From Gnetum montanum (taxonomy: Eukaryota > Streptophyta > Gnetopsida > Gnetales > Gnetaceae), in contig MNCI01037998.1 of the NCBI GenBank assembly GCA_015680685.1, forward strand, positions 1 to 47,188: a stretch of DNA of 47,188 bases, given 5' to 3'. Shown piece by piece: positions 10,641 to 21,796 of the stretch. The position numbers were made by a program, and so were the translations under genes. The notes under the pieces were generated by a model that did not search any database, was not told where the DNA came from, and saw only the letters and a list, made by a program, of their open reading frames with translations. How positions within the stretch are numbered: the first letter of the stretch is position 1; the number at the start of each line of letters is the position of its first letter.

Positions 10641-11486
10641 GCATGTCCTCGTAGTCTTTTGAAATTCACAGCATTAAACATTTTAATCAAGTTTTAAGCA
10701 TTGTCCAACTCGTGAAGAAGTATAACGATGCATAAATAAGCAGAAAAAATTGATCAAGTACTCTTGCACTATCAAGTTAGGTTATAACAAGCTGCAACTA
10801 AATAGTGTAACTAATAGGCTGTCAAGTTCTCATTGTCAATCATGTCTTCCATTCATTGTTAGATTTACAAGCTTGTTAAACAAAATAAACATAGACAAAA
10901 AAGATGATCAATGATCAATTGAGCTATTGGTCCATGGTAGATAGGAAATCAAAGAATTATGGATGATTCTCTTGAACGTCTATGCTTTGATGTGCAAAGG
11001 AAAAAAAATAGATTAAAATAAAAAGTATATAATGTCAACTATTTTAATTACTATAGAAAATCATTGAAATTGTATCCTCAACCTCATTAAAAAGTTTTTT
11101 TGCACGCTTAGGCTTAGAAACCTTCTAGTCATTACGTTTGGTAGGACTATTCCAACCAGACAACCTTTTTTCGCTCACCAATCCTTCTAGGTTATTTGAA
11201 AAACAAACTTGGATTCCAACATTTGAACATGCTATTTTATTTCTATAATACTCTCTTTGTCTATAGGTAGAGTTTTTGCAAATTTTTTCAATATGGTTTT
11301 GAGCTTATCAAGTTTTATTTCCCACTATGCATTTGGTTTATCTTTGTCAACCTTCATTTCTTGATTTGTATTCACCACCATGTCCACCTCATTGGTGACA
11401 GACCTTCAGCTAGTTGAACCTAATGTCTCTAGTGTCATTTCAAGTTTTGAAGCATCTTCCTAACTAGGGAATTGATGTGGTTGGAA
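10641..11486. other. Spacer downstream of the MULE transposase relic
   Basis: AT-rich. The right part (about 11,090-11,460) may be decayed 3' coding sequence of the minus-strand transposase, but no motif can be read with confidence. No other gene. Confidence 0.35.
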
Positions 11487-12071
11487 TCAATTTAGTTCGA
11501 CAGGAACATGTGAATCATAGAACTCATCTTGGAAAAGGAACTTGAATGCATTATTAAGATCCTTCACCTTGATAAGAACTTTCAGTAAGTGCATGCATAA
11601 ATGGCCAAGGCAAGACCATTTACACTCACAAGAAATAGTAAAAGAAAATACCTTAGATATTTTGTACCAAGTGTTTGGCCTCAAAGTGTTTTGACTTCAC
11701 ACAACATGCTCATCTTCTTTTTTGATGACTTGGACACAATCTACATCAAGTATTTGTAAAACCTTTTCCCATGATTTCTTGTTGAAATCTCAATCTTTCT
11801 TGTTAACAAAATACCTTGCAGCTTTAATTCTTGAATTATGCCCATAATATAGTTGTACCTTTGTCAGCCTCCATATAAGCCAATCGATCCTTCGATATTT
11901 CTTGTTTCATATATCTCTTAAAATTTTACCCTTCAAAAATCCATGGTAAGACTCAATAGCATTATTTGTGTGTTGTTGTGCATGGGAAACATTGTGGAAT
12001 GCTTTAGCCCACATTCCTGCAAACATAAGTTTAAAGGCAAAAATAAGCAAAAAGACAAATGTGCAAAGAGT
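11487..12071 (-). pseudogene. MULE transposase relic, 3' part with SWIM zinc finger
   Basis: Minus-strand reading gives AFHNVSHAQQHTNNAIESYH followed by FLKGKI, the typical MULE/FAR1-type stretch after the catalytic core. An apparent intron 3' end (TTTGCAG) precedes GMWAKAFHN. About 100 codons later comes FSFTISCECKWSCLGHLCMH, a SWIM-type zinc finger with C-x-C and C-x-H ligands. Such enzymes cut and paste Mutator-like elements in the nucleus. Several stops separate the two parts. The upstream half lies beyond the gypsy insertion at 22,613-24,245, and removing that insertion with one copy of AGAGT joins the halves. Confidence 0.82.
12067..12071 (+). repeat. Target-site duplication AGAGT (left)
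   Basis: AGAGT directly precedes the left LTR and recurs directly after the right LTR at 22,608-22,612: the 5-bp duplication expected of Ty3/gypsy integration. Confidence 0.9.
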
Positions 12072-12898
12072 TGATGAGCAGCGAGGTACCCATACATCCA
12101 ACCATATGAATCACAAACATTCACGCACGATCCCATCGAAGTCCGCAGACCTTAAGTTCTTAAGTACACCAATTTCAAGGAAGTGAAATCTAATTGAAAC
12201 AATCATTGTCTTCTCAATTGCACTTGTGAGGTATAAGTATATGGTTAAGTGCAACTGAGTTATGCGATTTTTATCATTTTATAATTTATAAGTTCAATCG
12301 CCTAGAACAAGAATGAAAGGTAGAGGAATTTAATATGTAACTTATCTATTGTCTAGCTAGCTTAACACAAGTACCCATTCCCACTCTTCGGACACATCCT
12401 GAATGCATATAACATTGTTGGGCTACCAAACGTTAAGCATTTCTAGGTTACCAAGCACTACACATATGCTCAAAGTGGTCATGCTTGTGTTCATTAACAA
12501 CTAAAAATTGATTACTTAATTAAAGTGGATTAAAGTAAAGTGCATGAATAATAAATGCATTAAAGGAAACATTAATATATTCTCAATGCTACAAGGATTG
12601 TCAAAAGGGCTCATCTTTATTTCCATCATATTGCTATGCTTAGGTACATCAATGCTTGAATAAAGATCTGTACACACTTAGACTCTTGCTGCAAGCACTT
12701 AGAAATATTCTAACTCTAGAATAGCTAAACTGTAAGAACTTCATTACTCTATGCCAAAAAAAACTAATTCCAAATTGTGTGCCCAAGCATTATATTTATA
12801 GGTTGGCATATACCCTATGATATCAAATATTCAACATCACATGTTGGGCTCTAATATTGCATATCTAATGTTGGAGCACATCAAAACATGATTTATCA
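12072..12898 (-). repeat. 3' LTR of M1
   Basis: On the plus strand it runs from TGATGAGCAGCGAGG to ATTTATCA. It aligns along its whole length with the LTR at 21,797-22,607. A TATAAATA box lies on the minus strand at 12,793-12,800. The polypurine tract (ATGGGGGTT on the minus strand) abuts its inner edge at 12,899. Confidence 0.92.
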
Positions 12899-13830
12899 AA
12901 CCCCCATGACTGAATGAAAACTTGTCCTCAAGTGAAAGAGGAGGAACAGGTTCTTTACAAAATATTGGGTAAGAATGGGATTATTGACTGACATTCAAAC
13001 TGATTTAGATGGAATAAACAAACTCTAAGTGCCCAAGTGTACAGATTATAATCTTTTATAAAATTGGATGTTCATGATAAGAGAAGTGAACACCTTGGAC
13101 AAAATTGACATCCAACTCCTCTGGTAGCTGAAGAGTGAGGGAGAAGATTCAACAATCATGAATAGTCGTCGTCACATGGTGTTGCTGCTTATCCTTTGAT
13201 GAAGATAGTCTTGCTTCTAGTACATGCTTTTCGTTGCAATCACAATAAAATCATGGATTAGTGTGTAATATGTAATGTATAGCTTTTAAGTACCTTGTCT
13301 CATCGGTGGTTACACTTGGCTAGGTTGTGATTATGGTGGATTGATTTTGTTAATAGTGTTAGCGGGAAAGTTGAAAAATAGGTGAAATGGGTAAGCAATC
13401 CATTAAATTCCAAAAAGTTCAACATTATGAAATGCTTGAAGAGGGTTGAAGAATTCACAATAATAAAAAGAGGGTTTACTGAAAAACGTTATGAGGATGT
13501 GCATAATTCGATGTCATTGATGTGGCATGCAAAAGGGATCTGATTGCGAGAATGTCTAATGGTAAAGAACTTAACTAACCCAACTAAAAGATATGCAAGT
13601 GGGTCCTTCCCAAAGTAGGCACAAGATTTTTATTGCCCTTGCATAACTTCAAACTGAGGAGTCCATGGATGCCATGGATGATTAATGGTTACAGAGAGTT
13701 AAAGACAAAAACCCAAAAGAAACTACCTAAGAATTTCGACACATCAAACAAGAACATGAAACCAATAGTGAGGTGAGACATGGAAAGCATAGGTGGAAGG
13801 GAGAGAGAGTGGAATGGAGTTCCTGATTAN

Positions 13831-14008
13831 GAAAAATAAAAAATAAAACAATGGGAATTCAAAGCACATCCCTTAGACAAAACTATAACCATTGGTTATG
13901 GGACTAGAGAGACATGTTAGCCATGCCTAAAGGTTCCCTCTAATTAAGGCCCTTCCTCACTTCCCACTTCTCTTTTCTTCTCTAATAAGGAATGGTGGTT
14001 GTTCTGTG
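13831..14008 (+). other. Segment in inverted orientation between Ns
   Basis: This piece (GGGAATTCAAAGCACATCCC to AATGGTGGTTGTTCTGTG) matches 40,987-41,125 of the plus-strand element E in the same orientation, although M1 is minus and the flanking spacer on both sides matches E in reverse. It is bounded by a single N at 13,830 and the N run from 14,009. A wrongly oriented contig is the simplest reading. Confidence 0.7.
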
Positions 14009-14084
14009 NNNNNNNNNNNNNNNNNNNNNNNNNNNNNNNNNNNNNNNNNNNNNNNNNNNNNNNNNNNNNNNNNNNNNNNNNNNN
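14009..14084. other. Assembly gap (76 N)
   Basis: Run of undetermined bases inside the M1 spacer. Element E has an N (41,126) at the homologous position, suggesting a structure in this spacer that is hard to sequence or assemble. Confidence 0.99.
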
Positions 14085-14837
14085 GTTAAATTTTTATTAA
14101 TGAAAAAGAGACTGCACACTTCCAAAACAAGAAAAACCATAGAGTTTGTAGATGGGTGGATATTGTGGACTCATTGCCTATTGCATGAAAAAGAAACCAT
14201 GTCCTACTTATCAATAACAAAACTCAAAGCTAAAATCCAAACACCAACAATCAAATAACTTAATAGCACATGTCCACATTAATCAAACATATTATACCTA
14301 GTTGGCAAGAAGGCTCATTATTATTAAAACATAATAAGAAAATCACATCCAAGTAAAGGAAAATATATAAGAAATTGTAAAATATTTAAGAAAAATAAAA
14401 TGTACCAATAATGTTGTAAAACAAAAACTTTTAAAAAATTAATAACGTAAAACAAAGAGGTGTAAGATCAAGAATGTGTAAAGCAAAAAAGTTGTAAAAG
14501 TAACAAGGTGTAAAACAAAAATGTATAAAACAAAAAAGAGTGAAAAGCTGAGGAGCCACTTATATAATTAGCATGGATGGTCATCTCCCCCACAACTATG
14601 TTGAAAGGATGAGATTCAAAATATTGAGTGTGGTTGTTCATCCAATGAGGCATTTGTTGTTTTAGTTGGCTTATGCTCATGGAAAGGTTTGACTTGCTGT
14701 ACATTGACTAGCTGTTTCTTGTTTGAGCTCTCAAGTTTGTATATCATCATGGTTCTAGAAGAAAAAGTTTTTTGAATTATATAAGGTCCTTCTCACAATG
14801 TTTGCAACTTAGTTCATTGAGGTACATGTGTGGGATT

Positions 14838-15770
14838 CTAGTAGAGAACCTTATCTCCTTGTTGAAATTTGACTTTTCTAATTCTAAGGTCATGGTGCTT
14901 TTTGTTGAATGCCTTGTGCACCTTGTTAGATGACAAGGCTACTAATCGATTTTCTTCTAGCAAGTTGAGATTCATTAATCTTTCTTTTTGAGCTAGACTT
15001 AAGTTAAGGTTAAGGTCACAAGTTGTTGAAAGTGTACGAAGCTCAGATTGAACAAGAGCTGTTGGTAATTTTCCATACACTAGCTCAAAGGGAAAATAAC
15101 CTATAGGAAATTTCCATGTTGAGTGGTAGGCGCAAAGGGCATCATTGAATTTTGTACTCTAGTCTTTCCTATATTTGCTTATAGTTCTTCTTAGTATCTT
15201 TGTAATTTCTCCATTTGTAACCTTATCTTGACCATTGGCTTGGGGAGTGGTAGGGTGTTGTGAATTTATGTTCAACCCCCAAGCATTGCATGACCTTCCG
15301 AAAGGTAGTGCTTGTAAAGTGAGTTTCATTATAAAAAATTAATGCATGTGGCACACCAAACCTATTTACAACATTTTGTTGTACAAACCAAGTGGTAGTA
15401 GATGTACAGTCAGTGACAGCTGCTACTTTTGCCCATTTCATATAATAGTCAATAGTGACTACGATGTATGCCTTTCCATTTGACATGGGCATGATGGAAC
15501 CCATGAAATCAATGCCCCATATGTCGAAGGATTCCAGTGGTTGGATTGACTATTGAGGTCCCTCTATTTGAGTGGTCATTCCATCATCTCATTGGCAGTG
15601 TTCACAAGAGTGGACATACTGATGAGCATCCTTGAAGATTGTTGGCCAATAATACCCTACCATCAAGATTTTGATGATTGTGCATCTCCTAGCATAGTGG
15701 CCCCCACAAGGACCTTCATGAGCATCTTAGATAACATGCAATTGATCAACATCATGGACACACCAATGAA
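14838..15770 (-). pseudogene. M1 integrase
   Basis: Order in the element's direction: the H2C2 zinc-binding region (DAHEGPCGGHYARRCTI, YYWPTIFKDAHQY, HSCEHCQ), then the catalytic core with GIDFMG (first Asp present), NGKAYIVVTIDYYMKWA, FGVPHALIFYNETHF and the PYH region. Integrase inserts the cDNA into chromosomes through a D-D-E triad. The second Asp, normally in DNGTHF, is replaced in YNETHF, and the Gln-Ala-Glu that supplies the third acid reads Gln-Asp-Lys after a frameshift. Two of three catalytic acids are therefore gone. The C-terminal part (SIKRKINES region to about 14,838) is frayed by stops. Confidence 0.9.
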
Positions 15771-16019
15771 CTAGGCCATTGGCACACACCTTGTAAAGGT
15801 GTTCGTTGATCTCCATGAAGTGTTTTACTTAGTGAAGAAACTATTGTTTCTTTCAGTGGTCCAACCCTTGTGGCATCTCCTGAGTGAGAAGATAGGTGAG
15901 AATGTCATCATACCATTTAGGCTCTTTAGGTAATTGTTCAGTTATAGCCTCGGCAAAGAGGAGTTCACTAGGAAACAGATCAAATAGTGGGCTTTCCACC
16001 TCTTGGTTGTCCCATCTTA

Positions 16020-16440
16020 ATCAAGACAACTGGTTAGCGACCACATTCTCAGTGCCCTTTTGATCTATCATCGTAAGATCGAATTCCTATAAGATCACTA
16101 GCCAACGTATAACCTAGGGGCTCATCGTTGACTTATTCATTAGGAAGTAGATGGCATTATGGTTTGTGTGCACAAATACTTTGTATCCAAGCACATAATT
16201 CCTAAACTTCTCTAGAGTAAACCCCACTACCATTAATTCTTTTTTTGTGATGATGTAGTTTAGTTGTGCACCAACAATGCTTTGGCTTGCACAGTGGATG
16301 TAATATAGACATTTCTTATCATCCATGTACATAAGCATAGCTCCCAAGGCATACTTTGATGCATTCGTCATGACATGAAATGGTTCAGACCAGTTGAGTG
16401 CTTATAGAATTGGAGTTTCTACAAGTTTCTCCTTCAGTTG
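16020..16440 (-). pseudogene. M1 RNase H domain
   Basis: Motifs in order: MTNASKYALGAMLMYMDDKK, AQLNYIITKKELMVVGFTLE, KFRNYVLGYKVFVHTNHNAI. RNase H removes the RNA strand during reverse transcription. The first and third acidic positions (TDAS and HTDH in the family, both intact in element E) read TNAS and HTNH here, each explained by one G-to-A transition; the Glu of KKEL is kept. It directly follows RT in the same polyprotein. Confidence 0.9.
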
Positions 16441-16993
16441 CTATAATGCTTTTTCACATTTTGTGGTCCAAATAAATGGGGCATCTTTCTTCATCAATTC
16501 AACCAACGGTTCTGTGATCTTAGAGAAATTTTCTATGAATTGCTGGTAGTAGCCAATATGTCCAAGGAATGACCAAACATCTTTGATAGTTTCTAGTTGG
16601 CAAATTATTCCTTGGATAACCCTTATGTTTTTTAGGTCGATCTCAATTTCTGCTTGTGATATTCTGTGCCCCTAAAAAAATGCCCTCCTAGGTCATTAGA
16701 TGGCTCTTCTACCAATTGAGTTGCAAGTTTGTTTCAACACATCTTTTTAGCACCTTCTTAAGGCATTCTAAGGCTTACTCAAATGTAGCTCCATAGGTGG
16801 AGAAGTCATCCATGAAGACTTCCATAACACTACTGATCTACTATTGAAAAATTCTTAGGACTAAGCATTTGAAAGTAGCAAGGGCATTGCATAGACCAAA
16901 AGGCATCTAATGATATGCAAAAGTCCCCTAAAGACTTGTGAACCTTGTTTTGGCCTAGTCCTCTGGTGTTATCTAGACTTGGTTATAGCCACT

Positions 16994-16998
16994 ATAAC
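16994..16998 (+). repeat. Target-site duplication ATAAC (left)
   Basis: ATAAC precedes the solo LTR and recurs immediately after it at 17,877-17,881. Confidence 0.92.
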
Positions 16999-17876
16999 TG
17001 ATGAGTGGTGAGATACCCCTACACTCAACCATGCGAATACGAGCGTTCTCACGTGCAATTCACTCGAACTCTGTAGACGGAGTAGTTGTCGCACCTAGAT
17101 CGTTAACCTTAGGTTGCAGTTCACTGTCTTCCCACCTAGACTAGTATTTATATTTGTCATGTATGGTTTAGTCTAGAGTGAGGTGTATGATGTGTCCTAA
17201 TCTAATGCTACTCCTGAAGGCGATGAAAAGTAATATTAACTAAGCTAAGCTAGGAGAGAAAGGGTAAGAAAATCTAATCTAGCCTAAGTACGATAAGCAA
17301 CTGATTCCTTGATCATCCGTACACATCTTGGACTTCGTGCACGACTACCACTGGGATTACCAAGCAAGATCCTAGGTACGCCATTGGGATACCAAGTAAT
17401 CACACTTAAATACTCATAATCAAGTCGTACTCATTCCGCGTTCTAAGAGTTTAAGGGTGAGAGAGAAAATAGTAAATAACATTTAAATAAATAAAAAAAT
17501 AACAAAGTGAATGCTACAATGATAAAGTAATCTTGATCTTTATTACCAGTCATGTGCGCATCCAAGTACGCCACACTCAAATAAAGAATGTCATACAATT
17601 ACATTCACCACACTGCGGGCAGATACTAGAAAAATAATCTAACTCTGGAGGGATCAAACTACTAGAGTCTAGCTACGATCTAACTTCTAATTGTCAAACA
17701 AGGGAGAGCCGCTTCTTATTTATAGACATTGCGGTGGACTGCGATATCGCGTACACGATATCGTAGGGAAAACGTGATATCGTGTACGCGATATCGCGAC
17801 CCATGAGATATCGCATACGCGTTATCATGGGTGTGTTATCGCAGCTATCAGCAATTTGCAATTTCATGACTCATCA
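16999..17876 (-). mobile_element. Solo LTR of gypsy family II in M1 RT
   Basis: An 878-bp LTR with perfect short inverted ends TGATGAGT...ACTCATCA, flanked by ATAAC on both sides and with no internal sequence: the footprint of an integration followed by LTR-LTR recombination. A TATAAATA box lies on the minus strand at 17,717-17,724, and five GATATC palindromes crowd 17,743-17,812 just upstream of it in the LTR's own direction. Its body resembles the LTRs at 34,306, 26,466 and 42,918 (TAGACTAGTATTT and GAGTGAGGTGTATGAT phrases) more than the M1 LTRs. Confidence 0.93.
17717..17724 (-). promoter_or_regulatory. TATA box of the solo LTR
   Basis: TATAAATA on the minus strand. The same octamer is found in M1 LTRs (12,793; 22,517), the LTR at 26,466 (27,019), and the LTRs starting at 34,306 (34,403), 41,929 (42,059), 42,918 (43,655) and 45,318 (46,168). 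Confidence 0.75.
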
Positions 17877-18274
17877 ATAACCATCCAGAAAACTATAAAA
17901 AAATGCTCAGATATTGTGTCTAACACCTAATCAACATATGGAAACATAAAATGGTCCTTAAATGTTGCCATATTTAGGAGTCAAAAATCGATGCAGACCC
18001 ACCACTTGCCACCTTTCTTGAGCACAATAACAAGTGGACTAACCCACTTGCTATCCATAGTGGGATAGATAAACCCTACCTTGAGGAGTTATTCAATTTT
18101 TTCCTTGACTTTCTACTTTAGTTTGGGGTTTGATCACCTTTGTGGTTGCCTCTTTGGCTTTATGGCCAAATTAGGGTAGTTGCAATGTTGGCATATCCTA
18201 GGATCAATCCCTGTGAGTTTAGGATATGACTAGAAAAAGGTTGTTAACCATTTTTTAACGACTTTTAATAGCAT

Positions 18275-19110
18275 CTATTTCTGTTCTGGAGTAAGATTGG
18301 CATTGATTATTACTAGCTTTCCATTTTGTAAGAACACATATTTCATGCTGACTAGTAGCATTTTTAATTTAAGGGGCTCTTTCTTGAAATTTGAAAGAAT
18401 TTCCAACTCTCCCCAATAGGTATCATCATTTACATTATTAGAGAGTTGGTGAAGAACTTTCTCTAGTTCTTCCATGCCTGCGACATATGAGCATGTCAGG
18501 CTCTCGGTAGGTTCCATGCAAAGTGTGCTACTCTCAGAATTAGCGATCAGCCATTGGATGCCCTCTTGTTTTATGGTTGATGCATAAAGACACCTTTGAA
18601 TATTAACTTCTGGTGCACACTACTTGCATGCAGAGATTGATGCTCGTTTCACTGCCTCGAGTTTCTGCACATAATTACACCTTGTATTGCTATACGTGAT
18701 GCATGGAACTCACTTTGTCTTGATCTTCCTAAATGCATTTTCTTTAGATATTTCTAGGGAAAAATATCTTATGCCCATTTTTGCATCAATGGTGCTTAGC
18801 CATGCCCTTCCCATGATGATTGGGAAGTCCCCTTTGTAGTTCTCCACCTTGATCACTAGGAAATCAACAGGTTAAGACCACCCACAAATAGTGGTCACAA
18901 TGTCTTCTACCAGTCATAATGGAACAATGATGGACTGGTTTGCCAATTCTAATCTTATATTTCTCTTCTTTAAAGGAGTCAAGTTCCATGTAATATACAT
19001 ATCATGAGAAATTAGGTTGACATTGAAACCTAAGTCAAGAAGAGCTTTGCATGGTTCATTCCTAGCAATCTGCAAATAAATAAGAGGAGTCCTATGATCT
19101 ACTAATTTCT
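18275..19110 (-). pseudogene. M1 aspartic protease and protease-RT linker
   Basis: The retroviral-type protease core reads CKALLDLGFNVNLISHDMY, with the D-L-G active site at about 19,027-19,035, and later DFPIIMGRAWLSTIDAKMG, the flap-distal I-I-x-G-R-x-W-L segment. The enzyme cleaves the Gag-Pol polyprotein. The linker below it (ending in an 80-codon frame at 18,517-18,275 with LVIINANLTPEQK) leads into RT. Some stops are present, but the active-site triplet is intact. Confidence 0.87.
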
Positions 19111-21640
19111 TGAGAAGGTTTCTAGCATGGATCCAATTAGATACAACATGAGTAAAAATAACAGCATAGATTCTATGTGGTATTTGGTTTAAAGGGGACT
19201 CGAAGGAATTTGATACAATAGAAGATGGAGGAACAAGGTTGTCAACTACAAGTGTATGTGAGGGCTTAGGTGGACTATGAGGTTAAAAGAAAGGTCATTT
19301 CTTGAATTAGGTGTCTGAACCACTTGGTTGATGAATCGATTGTAGATTAACAACCCTGGTAGCATTGCGTTATTATAGTTGAGTTGGGAGTTCACCATGC
19401 ATAGGTGGAGTAGGTGGTATCTATGTGGAGGGTAAAGAGCATGTGTAGGAACAAAAGGAGGATAAGGGTAAAAGGTGGTTCCCTCCTAGCATGTGGAGAA
19501 TGAGTTTGATAATAATCAAGAGGGTAGTATTAAAGTTGAAAAATAGAAACATGACTATAAGAGTCACATGAGGACAAAGGTTGTCGAACGTAATACCCAT
19601 GTGGATCAGGTTGTTTATAAGGGTATTGTTGCCTTGGTGGTACCAATGCCCATGATTGTGGTTGTTGCCACTATTGATACTATTCATATGATTGCAATGG
19701 AGTTCCACTTAGATAATACTTTTGTTGCTATTAGAACTACCTAGAATTACCTTGAGGATAAGGCAATCTTCTATGTGTTTGTTTTTGTACTAGTCATGGA
19801 TTCGAGGCATACGTCCTAGATTCCTATAAGTGTGACACAATAGGACAACATCCCTTAGGACATTCATAATGGTAGATGTTACATCCACCATCATTATCTA
19901 ATTTTCTTCTTGTAACTCCCTCTATTACAGCAAGCTTTCCCTTACCTCTTTAATAGGCATGTTCAACTTCCTTACGCTCACAATCACTACCTTGTTCCTT
20001 GGACTCTTCAACAATTTTAAGGATAGCTTGAAATTTTCTATCTATGGAGTCCCATAATTAATCAACCTTACCTGTAATTTTAGATTGAAATTTTTGAAAC
20101 AGCAAGGTTTTCCTATTCACCACCTTATCAAGTGATGATTCTTCCTCACTATCATAGAATCAAACCTCTCTCTTGTGAATGGAAGGATCACAGTTATACT
20201 CCTATCCACTTTCTCATTTTCATAATTCTCCTTCCTCTTTAGCTACCTACTCAATCAATCTTTGGATCTAATAGGTGCTTAATTCTGATAGTTGCCCTTT
20301 GGTGTAGACGCTAAGTGTTCTTCACATTTCATATCGAAGCCCATCTATAATGTGGCAAAATTGGTCTAGTTGAGAATAACCATGACTAAGACATTTATGC
20401 ATTAAGGAATAGTATCAGCCAATGGTGGCATCCAAGGGTTTGTGTGTTTCTTGTTTTCATTCTTGGATCTACCTTCTCAAGTTGGACAACTCTAGAGTAT
20501 GTTTGATATTTATCATTGAACAATTCAAACATTATACTCCATTATCTAATAGATTTCGGTTTTAAGGACCAGTACTAGTTTTCTGCTTCTTTAATGAGTT
20601 TACTATGAAACAACTTAAGCTTTTGCCGCTTATTTTCTATGTTCTGCAAGGCACATGCATCTTAGAGAGCTTGAAGATGGTTCTATGAATCTAAGTTATA
20701 TCCCCCTTCAAACCAAGGGATATTGTTCATGTCTAGCCTTTTGATCTGGCTATCCTTTATATACCTTGTGGAAATTTCTATTTCCTATGCAATGTTTAGC
20801 ATACTCTAGGTAGCAAGCAAAGGCTCATTGAGGCCTTGATTTTGGTGCCTACGATGCCCTCTACTACCTCTTCATTCATGGCAATGGGTCTCTCTTGAAC
20901 GCTTGTGCCCTTGGTCTTAGCCCACTTGATAGTCCCATTGGTTATCTTGGTCTCATCAATCATGCCCTTTGTGATTGTGATCAGAGCCAAAAGAAGAAGA
21001 TGATGATGATGAAGGTGAAGAGAAAGGAGGACTAGCACCATCATAGTACCTACTACCTTCTTTTTGGTGATTATGGTGATGATCATGCTCTTGTTTCTTG
21101 TCTGCATCCCTGCCATGACTTCCCTCGTTGGATCCTGCTTTGTCATTGAATCCATTCTTGCTAGAACCATGATTGTGAATTGTGAATTGTAGGTTCTAGT
21201 TTTAACCTCCTTCACTAAAGTCAAAGAGAGGAATTTCACTAAATGGAAAACCCCCAAAGAAGGGTTCTCTACCATCATTTTAGTACAGTAGGAATGGGAA
21301 GTCATTAAACTACTTCCCATTTGTACTCTAAGGCATTGTGCCTTAGTGGGATGATAATCATTGGCATTACTATCCTGCACAACATACTTAGCATGAAGTC
21401 CCTAGAGAACCAATTATATAAGTGTTTGTTGGAGCATTGTAGGAATGGATTGATCGAGCAACAACATGATGTTGCCCTCCATGTCACGCCACCACAGCTG
21501 TTCATCTTGGTGTAGGATGAAGGTGAAGTTGAAGACATACTCATCAAGATGAGCATATGCCACTCGATATTGTAGGGGAACTTGTTGATGAACTCTGTCA
21601 AACTTGGATGGAGAATCACTCCTATGAAAAGAAGAAATTT
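19111..21640 (-). pseudogene. M1 gag with His/Ser-rich head and Pro/Tyr-rich tail
   Basis: From the 5' side: a weakly coding leader, then a hydrophilic His/Lys/Ser tract (HDHHHNHQKEGSRYYDGAS, SSPSSSSSSSFGSDHNHKGH). The Gag core starts near 20,722 (FEGGYNLDS, HLQALQDACALQNIEN, QKLKLFHSKLIKEAEN, FELFNDKYQTYSRV). A Pro/Tyr/Gln-rich tail follows (QQYPYKQPDPHGYYV, FYPYPPFVPTHALYPP), leading into protease. Gag forms the virus-like particle. The longest open frame here (194 codons at 21,380-20,796) is out of register with the conserved Gag frame and is a shadow. Many in-frame stops. Confidence 0.85.
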
Positions 21641-21777
21641 TCTATTAGAGAATAAAAATGTATTGTGCTTTTAAATATTATTGTAGTTATTGTAAAGTGT
21701 GATATGACTCTAGGATTCATTCCAACAATTTTGAATAATTTCCACTAAGTCCTAGATAATGCACATAACAACTAAAA

Positions 21778-21795
21778 GGTCTGAAAATGATGCCA
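21778..21795 (-). other. M1 primer-binding site (decayed)
   Basis: TGGCATCATTTTCAGACC on the minus strand begins one base inside the 5' LTR edge. TGGC plus scattered positions agree with the tRNA-Asp-type site TGGCGCCGTTGCCGGGGA; better copies lie at 36,831 and 42,899. Confidence 0.6.
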
Positions 21796-21796
21796 G

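Larger units (their letters stand above)
12899..14837 (-). other. M1 3' spacer and polypurine tract
   Basis: Sequence between integrase and the 3' LTR. It begins next to the LTR with the G-rich tract and a conserved stretch (GAATGAAAACTTGTCC on the plus strand) also found beside the LTRs ending at 27,237 and 46,261. Further in, 13,560-13,700 matches 41,127-41,230 and the end of the window near 46,980-47,110, and a Lys/Phe-coding A/T-rich tract lies at 14,430-14,560. No accessory ORF is visible here, unlike in family II. The terminal part of pol may extend to about 14,700. Confidence 0.75.
16441..18110 (-). pseudogene. M1 reverse transcriptase, interrupted by a solo LTR
   Basis: Upstream of the insertion (from about 18,110 to 17,877) RT is frayed but ends FYSFLDG. 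Beyond the insertion (below 16,999) it resumes YSGYNQV, then the ITPED region and the catalytic FMDD motif at 16,802-16,816 (VFMDDFSTYGATFE). This polymerase copies the element RNA into DNA. The interrupting LTR split a Gly-Tyr codon pair, and the frame is restored when it and one ATAAC are removed. Further stops and frameshifts are present, several of them TAG. Confidence 0.9.

Noticed and set aside
17743-17812. GATATC palindromes as PHR1 phosphate-response sites
   Set aside because: The site needs GNATATNC; here ATAT is flanked so that the outer bases are C and G, which does not fit.
20796-21380. Longest open frame of the window (194 codons, minus)
   Set aside because: It is offset from the conserved Gag frame; the His/Ser-rich Gag head reads through the same DNA in another frame and matches the Gag of element E.
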